A stretch of DNA of 64,000 nt from positions 11,601 through 75,600 of the forward strand of contig BQKZ01002897.1 in the NCBI GenBank assembly GCA_036244855.1, given 5' to 3'. Positions within the stretch are counted from its first letter, which is position 1. Each line of letters opens with the position of its first letter. The stretch comes from Temnopleurus reevesii (lineage: Eukaryota; Echinodermata; Echinoidea; Temnopleuroida; Temnopleuridae). Positions 59,501 through 62,869 of the stretch are shown here, piece by piece. Both the position numbers and the translations under genes were made by a program. The notes under the pieces are model-generated. The model worked only from the letters and a program-made list of their open reading frames with translations. It was not told the DNA's origin and made no database searches.

Positions 59501-61716
59501 CAGAAACATTTGAAACACAAGGAAAATATTTCAATGAGGTTCCGAAAACAAAAATTGATTGTAAAATTAGGCATAATGCAAGCTTTCTAATCAGAAGAAT
59601 AAAAAATTGGCTCCAAGTCGGAAGGAAGATGTGTCGCGTCAAAGTAGTCATAGGATTGTCTACAATTTGAAACTGATATGTTCCGCTTTATCCGGTGAAA
59701 CTAACAATATATCAAAACCATAGGTTTAGTATAGAGTGTTTGGAACAATAATCAGATGAATGTCATATGAAATATTTATTAGTTAAGAATTCATTTCCAA
59801 ATTGGATCAAATGACGGTTTTAAAGTGTACAGTGAACTCAAGGCAGAGTGACAGTGTTTCTCCTGAAGGACCCAATACTGTATAAGCCAATATTTTTTTA
59901 GCGAACAGATATTTTGTACCATTTCAGCACATTGGCGTGTTGTTATTTCCATGATTTTTATCGTGTTCGTGCACATGAATTTTTTTCTTGAAATGCAGCG
60001 CGCTACTTACAGCTGCACTGCTAAAGCCAGGATAATTATGCTGCATTATAGAGCACTTAGGGACTGATAAAGTTAGCGTACTGTTAGGTGCTATGTAAGA
60101 ACGTACAATTATTATAGGAACGTGGAAACTTTCGCAAGGCCAAACCTAGCGAAAATAATACTGGCGCAAAAGTTTCAGCTTATACAATAAAACAATGTGT
60201 GAATGAACCTTAAACAGGAAACATTTTTATCTTGTAGATCTTAATGTTGTATGCCAGTGTTCATGTCATCTCCTCTTTATCTGATCAAATTCTCAGGCCA
60301 TTGTAGCCATTTAAAATACAAAGGTTACCACAAACTTCTAAAGATCATGAAAGGAAATTTGATCAAAAACTTTCAGGATATCTGATATTTAGGTAACTTT
60401 TCAAACATCTACCATTTTGAATTTTCTCACACAGGCATGATATTTCAAACTGCAAAATTTTTTTCATGAAAACATTCCAAATCAATGAACACAACCGTTC
60501 ATCATTTTCAATTTGTAAATTGAAATTAAATCAATTAATGCATACTTTACTTTAAAAAGCAGAAACAACAAAAGAAGAAAAGTTTTACCTTCCAAAGCCC
60601 TGCCCCTCCTACTACAGTACCTTTCATACTGATAAGTAATAATTATTCAGCGGGTGGCTTGAAAAAGACATTTTATTTCATTTCATCTCACCGCCATGTT
60701 TTGCACTGATAATTTGACTGATTATGGGCACGCCCATTAAAACATAAACAGTAAATATGATTTTATATGAAGTGGAATCAAGAGTCTTAGCTGCTATTCA
60801 GTAGATTCAAATCCATGGATCGGGTTACGTACATCTGCAAAAAGAACATAGCCCCTTTGTTGCAATACATAACTAATCTGAATGAACATTTGAAGCTTAG
60901 AAATTGTATCTTTATTCCCATTATAACTTTAAAAATATATTTATATGTTTGTTTTTACATCCACAGATGGACAGAGCTACTATATTCAGAGATCAAAATT
61001 AGTTTTTAATAGATTATCAAATTGGCAATATTGTGGAGAAACTGTCAAAACGTCACTAAAATGTGGCACTGTAACTCTAAATGACAAAAAACTCTGAAAG
61101 ATATACAAAATTTCAAGGAGGTTTGTGGTTGCACCATGTGGTGTAGGGTTATCTTTCAAGAAATAGTCCTGAAAAGGACTGAGCAAAAGCTAAAAAATAA
61201 AGATTTTTAAAATCACGACGTTCTGAGTAGAATTAACTATCAGTAATCAGTCATCTTTTAAAAAATCTTTTTTTTTAGCTTTTGCTCAGTCCTTTTCAGG
61301 ACTATTTCTTGAAAGATAACCCTACACCACATGGTGCAACCGCAAACCTCCTTGAATGTTTACTACACCATGCAAGTTCTAGTTTTCTTCATAAACAAAT
61401 TTACACAAAATAAGAAAAAAAACTCCGAATTAAATAATGCCTCCTGTGCAACCTTCACAGAGATGGAGGCATAGAAATATCTAAAATTTTGATGCTTACT
61501 GATGTTGTATTCCTGAACCAAGTTTGTGTAGCTATAGATGGGACTATAGCCAAAGATGACGACCATGACATCATCGACGATGTGCGCACTATGGCCCTCG
61601 AGGGCGTACGGTCCCTCCGACATGTTGGTCCATGTTTGGGATGGAAGATGAAAAGACCACATCTCGGCCGTTACCTCGCTACCGAACAGGGAACCGCCAT
61701 ACATGTAGAAATTATC
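17807..61716 (-). CDS. ATRN: Attractin-family transmembrane receptor, 3' part, with six alternative transmembrane exons
   Basis: The minus strand holds fourteen constant ectodomain exons (61500-61716, 56721-56904, 56123-56277, 54670-54822, 53943-54092, 53322-53419, 52669-52786, 51208-51393, 50202-50399, 46652-46726, 43220-43379, 42006-42061, 41276-41440, 39869-40023). Six candidate transmembrane exons and two cytoplasmic exons follow (19168-19269, 17807-18202). The constant ectodomain part is 2070 bases (690 codons) with every junction phase consistent. Domain order is Kelch blades, PSI-type modules, laminin EGF, the attractin membrane-proximal domain, one helix, then MASRPFA. In mammals attractin and its paralogs MEGF8/ATRNL1 scaffold the E3 ligase MGRN1 to control surface receptors (melanocortin receptors, Smoothened). 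The 5' exons are outside the window. ATRN and ATRNL1 are vertebrate duplicates, so the symbol denotes the common ortholog. Confidence 0.93.
18203..19167 (-). other. Attractin final intron
   Basis: No coding sequence. It contains a dispersed repeat at 18938-19120 with 'GTCAAACCTCATTAAACAGAGG' and 'CAATGAGGTTGGACTG' ends that pair as a fold-back (family also seen at 39352-39490, and distantly at 48286 and 52490). Confidence 0.75.
19168..19269 (-). CDS. ATRN: Attractin cytoplasmic exon carrying the MASRPFA motif
   Basis: The acceptor is CCCACCCTTCTAG and the donor CAG|GTGAGTG; 102 bases, phase 0 at both ends. It encodes QRAVEMAVMASRPFATVNVE and then a short PPDL-containing acidic stretch ending AECQ. 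MASRPFA is the near-invariant juxtamembrane motif of attractin, ATRNL1 and MEGF8 that binds the E3 ligase MGRN1 (established for vertebrate MEGF8/attractin). All six alternative transmembrane exons can splice to it without changing frame, so each predicted isoform keeps ligase recruitment. Confidence 0.95.
20528..20722. repeat. GTTGCAA fold-back repeat, well preserved copy
   Basis: The ends GGTGTTGCTAGAAAGTTGCA and TGCAACTTTCTAGCAACATC are near-perfect reverse complements, and the inner parts AATTGCAAGCC / GATTTGCCATCAATT pair weakly. This copy defines the outer boundary of the family. Confidence 0.8.
22122..22345. repeat. Fold-back repeat with AGTTGAGGA ends
   Basis: AGTTGAGGACTCTG at the left pairs with CAGAATCCTCAACT at the right, and the inner segments CCTGAACACACA / TGTGTGTTCAGG pair as well. 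Non-coding; a short open frame across it is incidental. Confidence 0.75.
22420..22780. repeat. Two-copy tandem duplication, period about 175 bases
   Basis: The block 'CTCTTTACAAATGGTTCAAACAT ... TTTGTAGGGA' is followed by a diverged second copy starting near 22593 with the same order of motifs (GGTTGAAACATTATA, GGAATGTAATGTTTGTG, TTTGTAGGGAGA). It lies within the long attractin intron. Confidence 0.7.
23118..23835. repeat. Tandem repeat, about four copies of a 175-base unit
   Basis: Each unit contains ACATTCAACAAATAATGCAG, GATGTATTTGTGGAATTG, AATGTATG(G/A)TACAATACT, ATAAAATGCTGGAAAAGT and TCATCTGATGTTGA in the same order. Units start near 23120, 23305, 23475 and 23645, with a partial one after. 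Intronic; no known function. Confidence 0.8.
26342..26476 (-). CDS. ATRN: Attractin alternative transmembrane exon TM-f
   Basis: The acceptor is TTTTGGTTCCCCTCAG and the donor CGG|GTGAGTG; 135 bases, 45 codons, phase 0 at both ends. The order is a short stalk (VAQYHPLLN), a helix at about residues 10-31 (VTVLVSFFVCFLSLLLLFLG) and the basic tail LKVKDRYDRHRRIR. The helix shares the FFxCFLSLLL core of vertebrate attractin. In the transcript it is the last of six cassette exons before MASRPFA, 7.1 kb away. Its acceptor side is flanked by a minisatellite of decayed acceptor copies (26477-27015). Confidence 0.9.
26477..27015. repeat. Minisatellite built from the acceptor edge of exon TM-f
   Basis: About seven units of roughly 70-100 bases carry '(T)GGCCACCTGAGGGGACC', then 'AAAAAGGGGGTG(C/G)AAGGCAA', 'AGGTTCAGGA' and a T-run followed by CCAAAAATGGCC. 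The first unit is the true acceptor (GGCTAC|CTGAGGGGAACC on +). On the minus strand several units read as pyrimidine tract plus CTCAG|GT or a decayed form, so they are spare or broken 3' splice sites. Confidence 0.8.
27016..28518 (-). other. Intron between alternative exons TM-e and TM-f
   Basis: No coding sequence was found. It contains a 46-base (GT)n run at 27875-27920, which is (CA)n in the transcript, 0.6 kb downstream of exon TM-e. The remainder is AT-rich and unremarkable. Confidence 0.6.
27875..27920 (-). repeat. CA-repeat microsatellite (transcript sense)
   Basis: Twenty-three uninterrupted GT dinucleotides on +, CA in the attractin pre-mRNA. CA repeats in introns are established binding sites for hnRNP L and can enhance or repress neighbouring exons. 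A role here is inference from its position between two alternative exons. Confidence 0.9.
28519..28659 (-). CDS. ATRN: Attractin alternative transmembrane exon TM-e (closest to vertebrate attractin)
   Basis: The acceptor is TACCCCGCCAACAG and the donor CAG|GTACGTT; 141 bases, 47 codons, phase 0 at both ends. It encodes the stalk VFLILPTLMFTLLQ, a helix at about residues 15-33 (LIVFFSCFLFFLLFFVLG) and the basic tail WKFKQRCDAFRHRQ. The FFSCFL core and W-K-[IF]-K-Q juxtamembrane motif are nearly those of vertebrate attractin, so this is the best candidate for the ancestral cassette. Its first 30 bases plus acceptor are the seed of the seven-copy minisatellite at 28650-29745. Confidence 0.92.
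28660..29745. repeat. Minisatellite built from the acceptor edge of exon TM-e
   Basis: About seven units of 145-195 bases start near 28650, 28848, 29034, 29220, 29375, 29519 and 29678. Each carries the acceptor region '(A)CCTGTTGTCGGGGTACC' and then GGAGGAAAAGTTGAG and ATGGACCAAGGGCA. The first three also keep the exon start (minus-strand VFLILPTLM, VFLIVPTLM, VFLILLTLM). Unit 3 retains an intact CAG|GTGTTC acceptor; in unit 2 the AG is destroyed. Several spurious open frames arise from this repetition. Confidence 0.85.
29746..30468 (-). other. Intron between TM-d and TM-e
   Basis: No coding sequence seen. It contains a short GA-rich patch (30068-30090) and otherwise plain AT-rich DNA. Confidence 0.6.
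30469..30603 (-). CDS. ATRN: Attractin alternative transmembrane exon TM-d
   Basis: The acceptor is CATCCGCTAACGCATCAG, with a branch-like CTAAC, and the donor CAG|GTAAGCC; 135 bases, 45 codons, phase 0 at both ends. It encodes the stalk VLYVDIQPELLHY, a helix at about residues 14-31 (IAAALGAFIITLLLFFVG) and the tail VRIQTCLVSRRDRQ. Length, phases and the [KR]-[VFIL] position after the helix match TM-c, TM-e and TM-f, but the helix sequence itself is quite different. It lies only 486 bases downstream of TM-c, a tight spacing that would favour exclusion of one by the other. Confidence 0.88.
31090..31230 (-). CDS. ATRN: Attractin alternative transmembrane exon TM-c
   Basis: The acceptor is CAACTTTAAATCACCAG (weak pyrimidine tract) and the donor CAG|GTAGCGT (non-consensus after +2); 141 bases, 47 codons, phase 0 at both ends. 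It encodes the stalk VPLQYSGDFQDVLE, a helix at about residues 15-34 (ALIVFVSCMVLLLGLMTFT) and the tail WRIYQHLEIRRLRQ, which shares the W-[KR]-[IF] start with TM-e and ends in R-R-x-R-Q like TM-d. The weaker splice signals suggest regulated use. Confidence 0.88.
32690..32945. repeat. Tandem repeat, about four units of 60 bases
   Basis: Units share '(A)AGGCAAGTTTGTACAAGTCGC' followed by CTTCTC and a T-rich joint, with divergence among copies near 32715, 32780, 32838 and 32898. Translations show a repeating LYKLA-like word, but there are no start or splice signals supporting a gene. Confidence 0.7.
33185..33500 (-). repeat. GAA/TTC microsatellite
   Basis: About 300 bases of (GAA)n with AGG and GGA interruptions on +. 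In the attractin pre-mRNA it is a long UUC/UCU pyrimidine tract, a typical binding landscape for polypyrimidine-tract-binding proteins. The long glutamate-rich and phenylalanine/serine-rich open frames here are repeat translations and not proteins. Confidence 0.9.
33707..33922 (-). CDS. ATRN: Attractin alternative transmembrane exon TM-b (acidic stalk)
   Basis: The acceptor is GGATACTCCTTCTGGTAG and the donor AGG|GTAAGTG; 216 bases, 72 codons, phase 0 at both ends. The first 33 residues are extracellular and strongly acidic (13 Asp/Glu, including CDSEEHSDSEED and YDDDHPSDS) with two cysteines. A helix follows at about residues 34-56 (FFVLFAVALVVMAIIVIVSC), then the tail GRLCHNCYMRRQGER. No ATG-started open frame marks it; I found it from the splice signals and reading frame. 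The stalk is unlike the short stalks of TM-c to TM-f. Confidence 0.82.
33923..36280 (-). other. Intron between TM-a and TM-b
   Basis: It contains the second copy of the 10640-type dispersed repeat (34625-34785), a repeat fragment with GGGTTCCCACAG / CCATGACTTTTCCATGACT near 35395-35520, and purine-rich DNA at 35640-36150. No exon was recognised; a hydrophobic open frame at 35321-35602 was considered and rejected. Confidence 0.6.
34625..34785. repeat. Dispersed repeat, second copy of the 10640-10800 family
   Basis: It shares AACAATAAGACTAC, ATACTTGGAATC, GGCAAGCCTC and AACAACCTTTGTGTT with the copy near 10640, same orientation. Confidence 0.65.
36281..36541 (-). CDS. ATRN: Attractin alternative transmembrane exon TM-a (threonine-rich stalk)
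   Basis: The acceptor is TTTCACTTTGTATTATAG and the donor CCC|GTAAGTC; 261 bases, 87 codons, phase 0 at both ends. It encodes a 50-residue stalk with VGCASISQYQTGLTG, a run of five threonines and a SPSCTQTP segment (O-glycosylation-prone by composition). A helix of about residues 52-71 follows (FDITISVMSLIILASCIGS), then the tail TRICCDLYRSRNVGTP. It is the first cassette after the constant ectodomain. The helix is more polar and the tail ends without the R-R-x-R-Q of TM-c and TM-d, so it is the most diverged member. Confidence 0.8.
36542..39868 (-). other. Intron between the last constant ectodomain exon and TM-a
   Basis: No further cassette exon was recognised. It is AT-rich, with a dispersed repeat at 39352-39490 ('CAGTGGAAAGTCAGG' to 'TTTCCACTG' ends) and the fold-back element at 39648-39825. 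Confidence 0.55.
39648..39825. repeat. GTTTCACCAAG fold-back element
   Basis: GAGGTGTTTCACCAAGATAA at the left pairs with CTTGGTGAAACACCGCC at the right, and the inner arms share TTTACGCACGACTTTA / TAAAGTCGTGCGTAA. It ends 44 bases from the donor of the constant exon 39869-40023. Confidence 0.8.
39869..40023 (-). CDS. ATRN: Attractin constant membrane-proximal exon
   Basis: The acceptor is TTTTTTCCCTTTTTTGTAG and the donor AAG|GTCAGAG; 155 bases, phase 1 to phase 0. It encodes DVEGEVSVVDGTYVENTYRQ, a YDYDF motif and FYFYLSNFTTPMSFK with sequons NTT and NFT. The FY[FV]Y[LV]SNFT element is the conserved membrane-proximal signature of attractins and lies just before the transmembrane helix. Its phase-0 end is the common donor for all six transmembrane cassettes. 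Confidence 0.93.
40212..40295 (-). pseudogene. Decayed 5'-half copy of exon 39869-40023
   Basis: It repeats the acceptor (CTTTTGTAG) and the first 80 or so exon bases. The translation runs GDVEGEVSVVDGT then a TAA stop at 40255-40257, then VEYTYRQKLSRYDY. No donor follows. It lies upstream of the real exon in transcript order and could act only as a cryptic or poison exon. Confidence 0.8.
40605..41275 (-). repeat. Tandem copies of the 3' (donor) half of exon 41276-41440
   Basis: Four diverged units of 140-185 bases. Each carries a donor (GTAAGT on minus; ACTTAC on + at 40615, 40797, 40955 and 41131) joined to exon sequence that reads like IEFILQVDRPVYLNITFTA, with decay. A shared intron piece with GCACATTTTGGTACCC and TGTTTCCCCGAGG also recurs. 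The 5' half of the exon and its acceptor are missing from every unit, so none is a complete exon. Confidence 0.85.
41276..41440 (-). CDS. ATRN: Attractin constant exon (post-EGF beta-rich domain)
   Basis: The acceptor is ATCTCTTTTGCCTACAG and the donor GCAA|GTAAGTATAG; 165 bases, phase 1 to phase 1. It encodes KLLMNWQYTFNLSDEEDKNY, TRIAMMTAPNSP and DRPVYLNITFTA. It corresponds to the vertebrate attractin segment LLIDYQFTFSL...LNITW. The sequon NIT is conserved. It is the intact member of a five-unit tandem series. Confidence 0.92.
42006..42061 (-). CDS. ATRN: Attractin constant micro-exon (end of laminin EGF)
   Basis: Only 56 bases: acceptor TCCCTCATTAACAG, donor TTATT|GTGAGTATG, phase 2 to phase 1. 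It encodes CETNAKYYGNPVNGGYCY, matching the vertebrate attractin Y-x-G-[ND]-P...G-x-C-Y-Y motif. It is needed to bridge the phases of its neighbours, which do not join directly (phase 2 against phase 1), and it is too short to appear as an open frame. Confidence 0.9.
42515..43219 (-). repeat. Tandem copies of the donor half of the EGF exon 43220-43379
   Basis: Four decayed units (exon-like parts from about 42541, 42701, 42866 and 43046; period 160-180). Each contains GCTGCCAGTGACCCCCTTAG and the donor context CTCAC|CTTTCA. The farthest unit (42541-42660) still reads GECNLCSCNGYSD...CHQTTGQ on minus but ends in substitutions of cysteines and a stop. In unit 42701 the donor GTGAG has become ATGAG. 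One base is undetermined at 43081. Confidence 0.85.
43220..43379 (-). CDS. ATRN: Attractin constant laminin-EGF exon
   Basis: The acceptor is ATCTCTTTGATGCCAG and the donor GAAAG|GTGAGG; 160 bases, phase 1 to phase 2. It encodes EQCDTCQLGYYGRPQNGGEC and NLCSCNGHSDLCHQTTGQC, then CDAKGVTGSNCER. Cysteine spacing is that of laminin-type EGF modules as in vertebrate attractin (GFYGDPTNGG...CNGHA). Confidence 0.94.
43545..43720. repeat. GTTTCACCAAG fold-back element, best preserved copy
   Basis: GAGGTGTTCCACCAAGATAA to TTATCTTGGTGAAACACCTC form terminal arms. The inner arms include ACGCACGACTTTACGTTCGA and TCGAACGTAAAGTCGTGC, so nearly the whole 170 bases can fold into one hairpin. Confidence 0.85.
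44865..45165 (-). mobile_element. tRNA-derived SINE, inverted
   Basis: On the minus strand the head GTCGTGGTGTAGTGGTTCGG and the B box GGTTCGAATC are visible. The body contains TACCTGGCAGGAATTTATTCC. The + strand end 'TTTATATAGCACAATCAC' is the SINE tail. Related to 825-1016 and 1267-1560. Confidence 0.8.
45556..45640. repeat. Short palindrome (GTTTTGTTTCATAA family)
   Basis: GGGTTTTGTTTCATAAATC and TTATGAAACACAACCC pair, and the centre AGAGGCATACATGTACCTCT is also palindromic. Fragments of the same family appear near 25835-26035 and 43720-43920. Confidence 0.65.
46090..46255. repeat. GTTGCAA fold-back repeat copy
   Basis: GGGTGTTGCTACAAAGTTGC and ACTTTCTAGCAACACCCC form the ends. It is the same family as 20528-20722. 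Confidence 0.75.
46652..46726 (-). CDS. ATRN: Attractin constant exon, first laminin-EGF module
   Basis: The acceptor is CACACACCCATAG and the donor GAAG|GTGCGA; 75 bases, phase 1 to phase 1. It encodes CQCNGHSTCPNNSSECGLCQ and DNTE, matching the vertebrate attractin CQCNGHS module. It joins the QCP-ending exon 50202-50399 upstream exactly as in vertebrates. Confidence 0.93.
47640..47915. repeat. GGAGCC/GGGCTCC interspersed low-order repeat
   Basis: Repeated words GGGCTCC, GGAGCCC and GGGGAGCCATTTGCCA in direct and inverted order, including two 70-base direct copies (CGGGCTCCCTAACTGATTTT...). It is a dispersed repeat of unknown class. Confidence 0.6.
48286..48482. repeat. Fold-back repeat with ACAGTCAAACCT ends
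   Basis: The ends ACAGTCAAACCTATCTACAG and AGACAGGTTTGACTGT are reverse complements. The centre repeats GTGGCCACTATAGACAGG several times. A second member is at 52490-52623. Confidence 0.75.
48646..48900. repeat. Palindromic repeat (CTGTGAGCAGAAGGAGC family)
   Basis: CTGTGAGCAGAAGGAGCAAA...GGACAAAGTAAA at the left pairs with TTTACTTTGTCC...GCTCCTTCGGCTCACAG at the right, about 38 bases per arm. Half-copies are at 13140, 14300 and 17472. Confidence 0.75.
50202..50399 (-). CDS. ATRN: Attractin constant PSI exon 2 (WYFVQCP)
   Basis: The acceptor is TTTTTCGTCGCTTTCAG and the donor CCTT|GTAAGTAG; 198 bases, phase 1 to phase 1. It encodes ICSDYQTCAECQGDPGCGWC, a PSI (plexin-semaphorin-integrin) core, then a Gly/Thr-rich loop and APSWYFVQCP. 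The last part matches vertebrate attractin WSFIQCP just before the laminin-EGF. Confidence 0.94.
50650..50948. repeat. Two adjacent fold-back repeats
   Basis: A GTTGCAA-family copy (50650-50775, GCCGTTAGAAAGTTGCAATG to TTGCAACTTTCCAGG) abuts a GTTTCACCAAR-family element (50778-50948, GGCGGTGTTTCACC to CTTATCTTGGCAAAACACCTCCC). Both are non-coding. Confidence 0.75.
51208..51393 (-). CDS. ATRN: Attractin constant PSI exon 1
   Basis: The acceptor is TTTGTAATACGCAG and the donor CCGA|GTAAGT; 186 bases, phase 1 to phase 1. It encodes NTGSCNEPCSEFDSCSTC, NAVNCMWCQSQQRCVDSTTY and FPFGLCLEW, matching vertebrate attractin C-x-x-PCS...C-S-x-C...MECMWC...SFPYGQCLEW. In vertebrates a C-type lectin domain precedes this segment; here it joins directly to the exon at 52669-52786. 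Confidence 0.94.
51505..52080 (-). pseudogene. Three decayed tandem copies of exon 51208-51393
   Basis: Copy a (51505-51578) keeps the acceptor and reads NTGSCNEPCSEFDSCSTCLS, then runs to a stop. Copy b (51685-51825) is nearly complete (through CMWCQSQQRCVDS) but has Cys to His in DSHSTC, an internal deletion and no donor. Copy c (about 51925-52080) has an in-frame TAG soon after CNEPCSE. All three retain an AG at the exon start, so cryptic acceptor use is conceivable. Confidence 0.85.
52490..52623. repeat. Fold-back repeat with ACAGTCAAACAT ends
   Basis: ACAGTCAAACATGCTTTAGC at the left and CTATAGACATGTTTGACTGT at the right pair. It is the same family as 48286-48482 and ends about 45 bases from the donor of the 52669-52786 exon. 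Confidence 0.75.
52669..52786 (-). CDS. ATRN: Attractin constant cysteine-rich exon (QNYCQW)
   Basis: The acceptor is CTCCTTTCCTCTAG and the donor GGAG|GTAACT; 118 bases, phase 0 to phase 1. It encodes IESQECNPTTCSVFYSC and CNSQNYCQWTGGKCQTSSSG. It corresponds to vertebrate C-x-x-L-T-S-C-K-S-C...NCQW-DQ. In mammals the lectin domain starts right after this point. Confidence 0.92.
53322..53419 (-). CDS. ATRN: Attractin constant PSI-like exon (GCGWCND)
   Basis: The acceptor is ACCTTTCTTTGTGTACAG and the donor GAG|GTAAGTGG; 98 bases, phase 1 to phase 0. It encodes PQCGVVTSCQSCVEKPGCGW and CNDVCTDECEDE, a short PSI core with C-x-x-C...GCGWC spacing. Confidence 0.93.
53806..53895 (-). pseudogene. 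Decayed 3'-half copy of exon 53943-54092
   Basis: It ends in the same donor (GCAGAAG|GTAAGT; ACTTAC on + at 53800-53805). It reads PCLWCIWVIVNEICLQLASN and QSICTLAE with no recognisable acceptor. It lies downstream of the real exon in the transcript and is a tandem partial duplicate of about 137-base period. Confidence 0.8.
53943..54092 (-). CDS. ATRN: Attractin constant exon after the Kelch propeller
   Basis: The acceptor is TTCTCTTTTCTTTTGCAG and the donor GAAG|GTAAGTC; 150 bases, phase 1 to phase 1. It encodes NCSVITNSSVCVEGLPGLWC and VWDIVDEICVSANSVP, a cysteine module equivalent to vertebrate attractin NC...C...G-x-x-CVW-x-x-x-x-C. Confidence 0.92.
54420..54518. repeat. Short GTTTCACCAAG fold-back element
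   Basis: GGGCAGTGTTTCACCAAGAT pairs with ATCATGGTGAAACACCGTCC. It is an internally deleted member of the family at 43545-43720. Confidence 0.7.
54670..54822 (-). CDS. ATRN: Attractin constant Kelch exon (last blade)
   Basis: The acceptor is AATCTCCTCTTTCAG and the donor CCAG|GTAAAA; 153 bases, phase 1 to phase 1. It encodes CASWEPIEMTSGLENEVSRF, AHTAFIYQESMWIYSGYNG and TSALLYIP. The R-F-x-H-[ST]-A and [MI]-x-I-[YF]-[SG]-G signatures fit a Kelch blade; the usual GG doublet is SG here. Its 5' part is tandemly duplicated upstream in the transcript (54823-55680). Confidence 0.92.
54823..55680 (-). repeat. Tandem copies of the acceptor half of exon 54670-54822, about 300-base period
   Basis: Exon-like parts are at 55013-55121, 55317-55425 and, heavily decayed, 55629-55675, each with the same CTTTCAG acceptor context (lost in the last). 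They are separated by a shared intron piece containing TAAGATTGATGATTTTTGTT and a C/T-rich run. The first spacer and exon copy are almost identical to the real exon (period 299), so the latest duplication is recent or still polymorphic. Confidence 0.88.
56123..56277 (-). CDS. ATRN: Attractin constant Kelch exon (FFHSAV...FGGN)
   Basis: The acceptor is CACTTTTCTTCACTTTAG and the donor CTTG|GTAAGA; 155 bases, phase 2 to phase 1. It encodes LILKESTQPRFFHSAVILNG, LMFIFGGNTHTDN and GAKCYSQDFLAYNL. It is closely similar to vertebrate attractin ILKESG...LHSAV...LIFGGNTHND...GAKCFSADFLAYD, one of the best-conserved blocks in the gene. Confidence 0.95.
56458..56700. repeat. ATC/GAT microsatellite
   Basis: Long runs of ATC with ACC interruptions (CATCATCATC...). 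Histidine-, isoleucine- and aspartate-rich open frames on both strands are repeat translations. It lies 17 bases from the donor of the Kelch exon 56721-56904. Confidence 0.92.
56721..56904 (-). CDS. ATRN: Attractin constant Kelch exon (GAYGHSSVYH)
   Basis: The acceptor is TTTAATTTCCCTCCAG and the donor CATG|GTGAGT; 184 bases, phase 1 to phase 2. It encodes TGSWSEVQTRGAAVVGAYGH, SSVYHQESGKIYIHGGFK and SDQTYRYDVMTKS. G-Y/A-Y-G-H-[ST]-S-V-Y and I-Y-[VI]-H-G-G are shared with vertebrate attractin. Confidence 0.95.
57815..57905 (-). mobile_element. SINE tail fragment
   Basis: 'AATAATGATAATGATATTATTGACATTTATATAGC' followed by CAGAGCTTTACAAC resembles the 3' tail of the SINE at 44865 read in reverse. 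There is no tRNA-like head. Confidence 0.45.
58290..58655. repeat. Two-copy tandem repeat, period about 200 bases
   Basis: The segment GGATTTGAACTTTTTGAGCT through GGCATGTTCACATTTGCCAT is present at 58311-58433 and again at 58508-58632, nearly identical. Recent tandem duplication; non-coding. Confidence 0.85.
59985..60120 (+). mobile_element. SINE 3' portion (head missing)
   Basis: GCAGCGCGCTACTTACAGCTGCACTGCTAAAGCCAGGATAATT and 'GGGACTGATAAAGTTAGCGT' match the body and tail of the SINE at 1267-1560. The tRNA-like promoter half is absent. Confidence 0.75.
61110..61357. repeat. Near-perfect inverted repeat with arms of about 85 bases
   Basis: TTTCAAGGAGGTTTGTGGTTGCACC... at the left and ...GGTGCAACCGCAAACCTCCTTGAA at the right are reverse complements over about 85 bases. 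The inner boundary AAAGCTAAAAAATAAAG pairs with TTTTTTAGCTTTTG. The unpaired loop is about 70 bases. By eye there are only one or two differences between arms, so the copy is young. Confidence 0.88.
61500..61716 (-). CDS. ATRN: Attractin constant Kelch exon (first one inside the window)
   Basis: The acceptor is ACTTTTTTTTCTTCACAG and the donor CATCA|GTAAGC; 217 bases, phase 0 to phase 1. It encodes DNFYMYGGSLFGSEVTAEMW, FHLPSQTWTNM, YALEGHSAHIVDDVMVVIFG and TNLVQEYNI. It closely follows vertebrate attractin (FMYGG...ELWVF...YAVEGHSAHI...IFGYS...QEY). Its phase-0 start requires an upstream exon beyond 64000 in the minus direction. Confidence 0.95.
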
Positions 61717-62029
61717 CTGTGAAGAAAAAAAAGTATGTTGGTAAATGACTGAATTTTATGAATATTGTTTTCAATTTTCGCTAACGACAATTGATATGCG
61801 ATATCAAACATTATTACCTGATCATGGCGTTTTAGAGACAAGATATAAGCGCGTATTTTAATTGTCTATATTGACTTGCGCAACATTGATTACGTCACAA
61901 TGCCTCATCGCTTTGTAGAGTGGAATAACAACAATATTACCCTCTTCGCGCAATGTCAATGGCATTTGTGTACAAAATTGGCGGTCAATAACAACGGTAT
62001 TTCCCCTCTACATCTCAACGGTTACAAGG

Positions 62030-62220
62030 GCCAGGGCAGTTGAAGCGGGGATATCCAGTGCGCGCAGTGAATTGCAGCGAGCCAGGCTAGGCTAGTACGT
62101 GTGTGTGGGCTTTGTGTGCAGGGTTCCCAGGGCAGCTGATATGCGGATATCCAGTGCACGCAGTAAATTGCAGCGAGCCAGGCCGGTACGTGTGTGTGGA
62201 CTGTGTGTGCAGTCAACCGC
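62030..62220. repeat. Two-copy GC-richer tandem repeat, period about 105 bases
   Basis: GGATATCCAGTGCGCGCAGT and AATTGCAGCGAGCCAGGC with TACGTGTGTGTGG occur twice in the same order. It is the most GC-rich patch in this part of the window. Confidence 0.8.
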
Positions 62221-62289
62221 TGATTTTGGGATCATATTTTGGATCATACTTTGCCTAATTAAGTCCAACATTTCAATAAATCACGTTGG

Positions 62290-62420
62290 GTAATAATAAT
62301 AATATTGACTGACCTTTCTTTCGGGAGATACCACAAATATTTCCCTCACTGGATCAATATAGATGCCGTGAGGGAAATATATGTGGTATCTCCCTCAAGG
62401 CCAGTCAATATTATATAAAT
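62290..62420. repeat. Fold-back element with AATATTGACTG ends
   Basis: AATATTGACTGACC...GGGAGATACCACA...TTTCCCTCAC at the left pairs with GTGAGGGAAATATATGTGGT, ATCTCCC and GGCCAGTCAATATT at the right. MITE-like. Confidence 0.8.
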
Positions 62421-62869
62421 ATCTCACAATACCATCAGTATTGTTTTGTGAGTTTGGGAAGATAACTTTCAGTTTGGGAAACTTATGCATGTGCTATGCC
62501 TTTCATATCGGAAAATTACTCATTTTTCTTCCTTAAACATGGTGCTGCATTCAAGAAATACATCATGTTGTAATAATAGTCAGTATAATGAAATGGAATA
62601 CAAACATGATTTTTCTATCTAAAACCTAACAAAATGGAATGCATATGCACGAGTGACCGTAACAGGAATTGGGTATGCCGACTCATGATTTGTTCATATT
62701 TTTTTGTCAGTGGCGAGAATTCAAGAAGCTGAAAAAACAGTGTCAATGGGAAATATTGAATAATGAGAAGGTAAATGAAGGAAGAACAAGGAACTGGGAA
62801 ATGGGAGACAGGGGGGGGGGGGTACAGATACATGTATTCATAAATAGATAGTGAGGGGGAGCGAGCAGC

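Larger units (their letters stand above)
56905..61499 (-). other. Attractin intron (4.6 kb) within the Kelch region
   Basis: No exon was recognised. It contains a SINE fragment (57815-57905), a two-copy tandem repeat (58290-58655), TA/GATA-rich microsatellite patches (58750-58890), the 3' part of a SINE (59985-60120) and a near-perfect inverted repeat (61110-61357). Confidence 0.6.
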
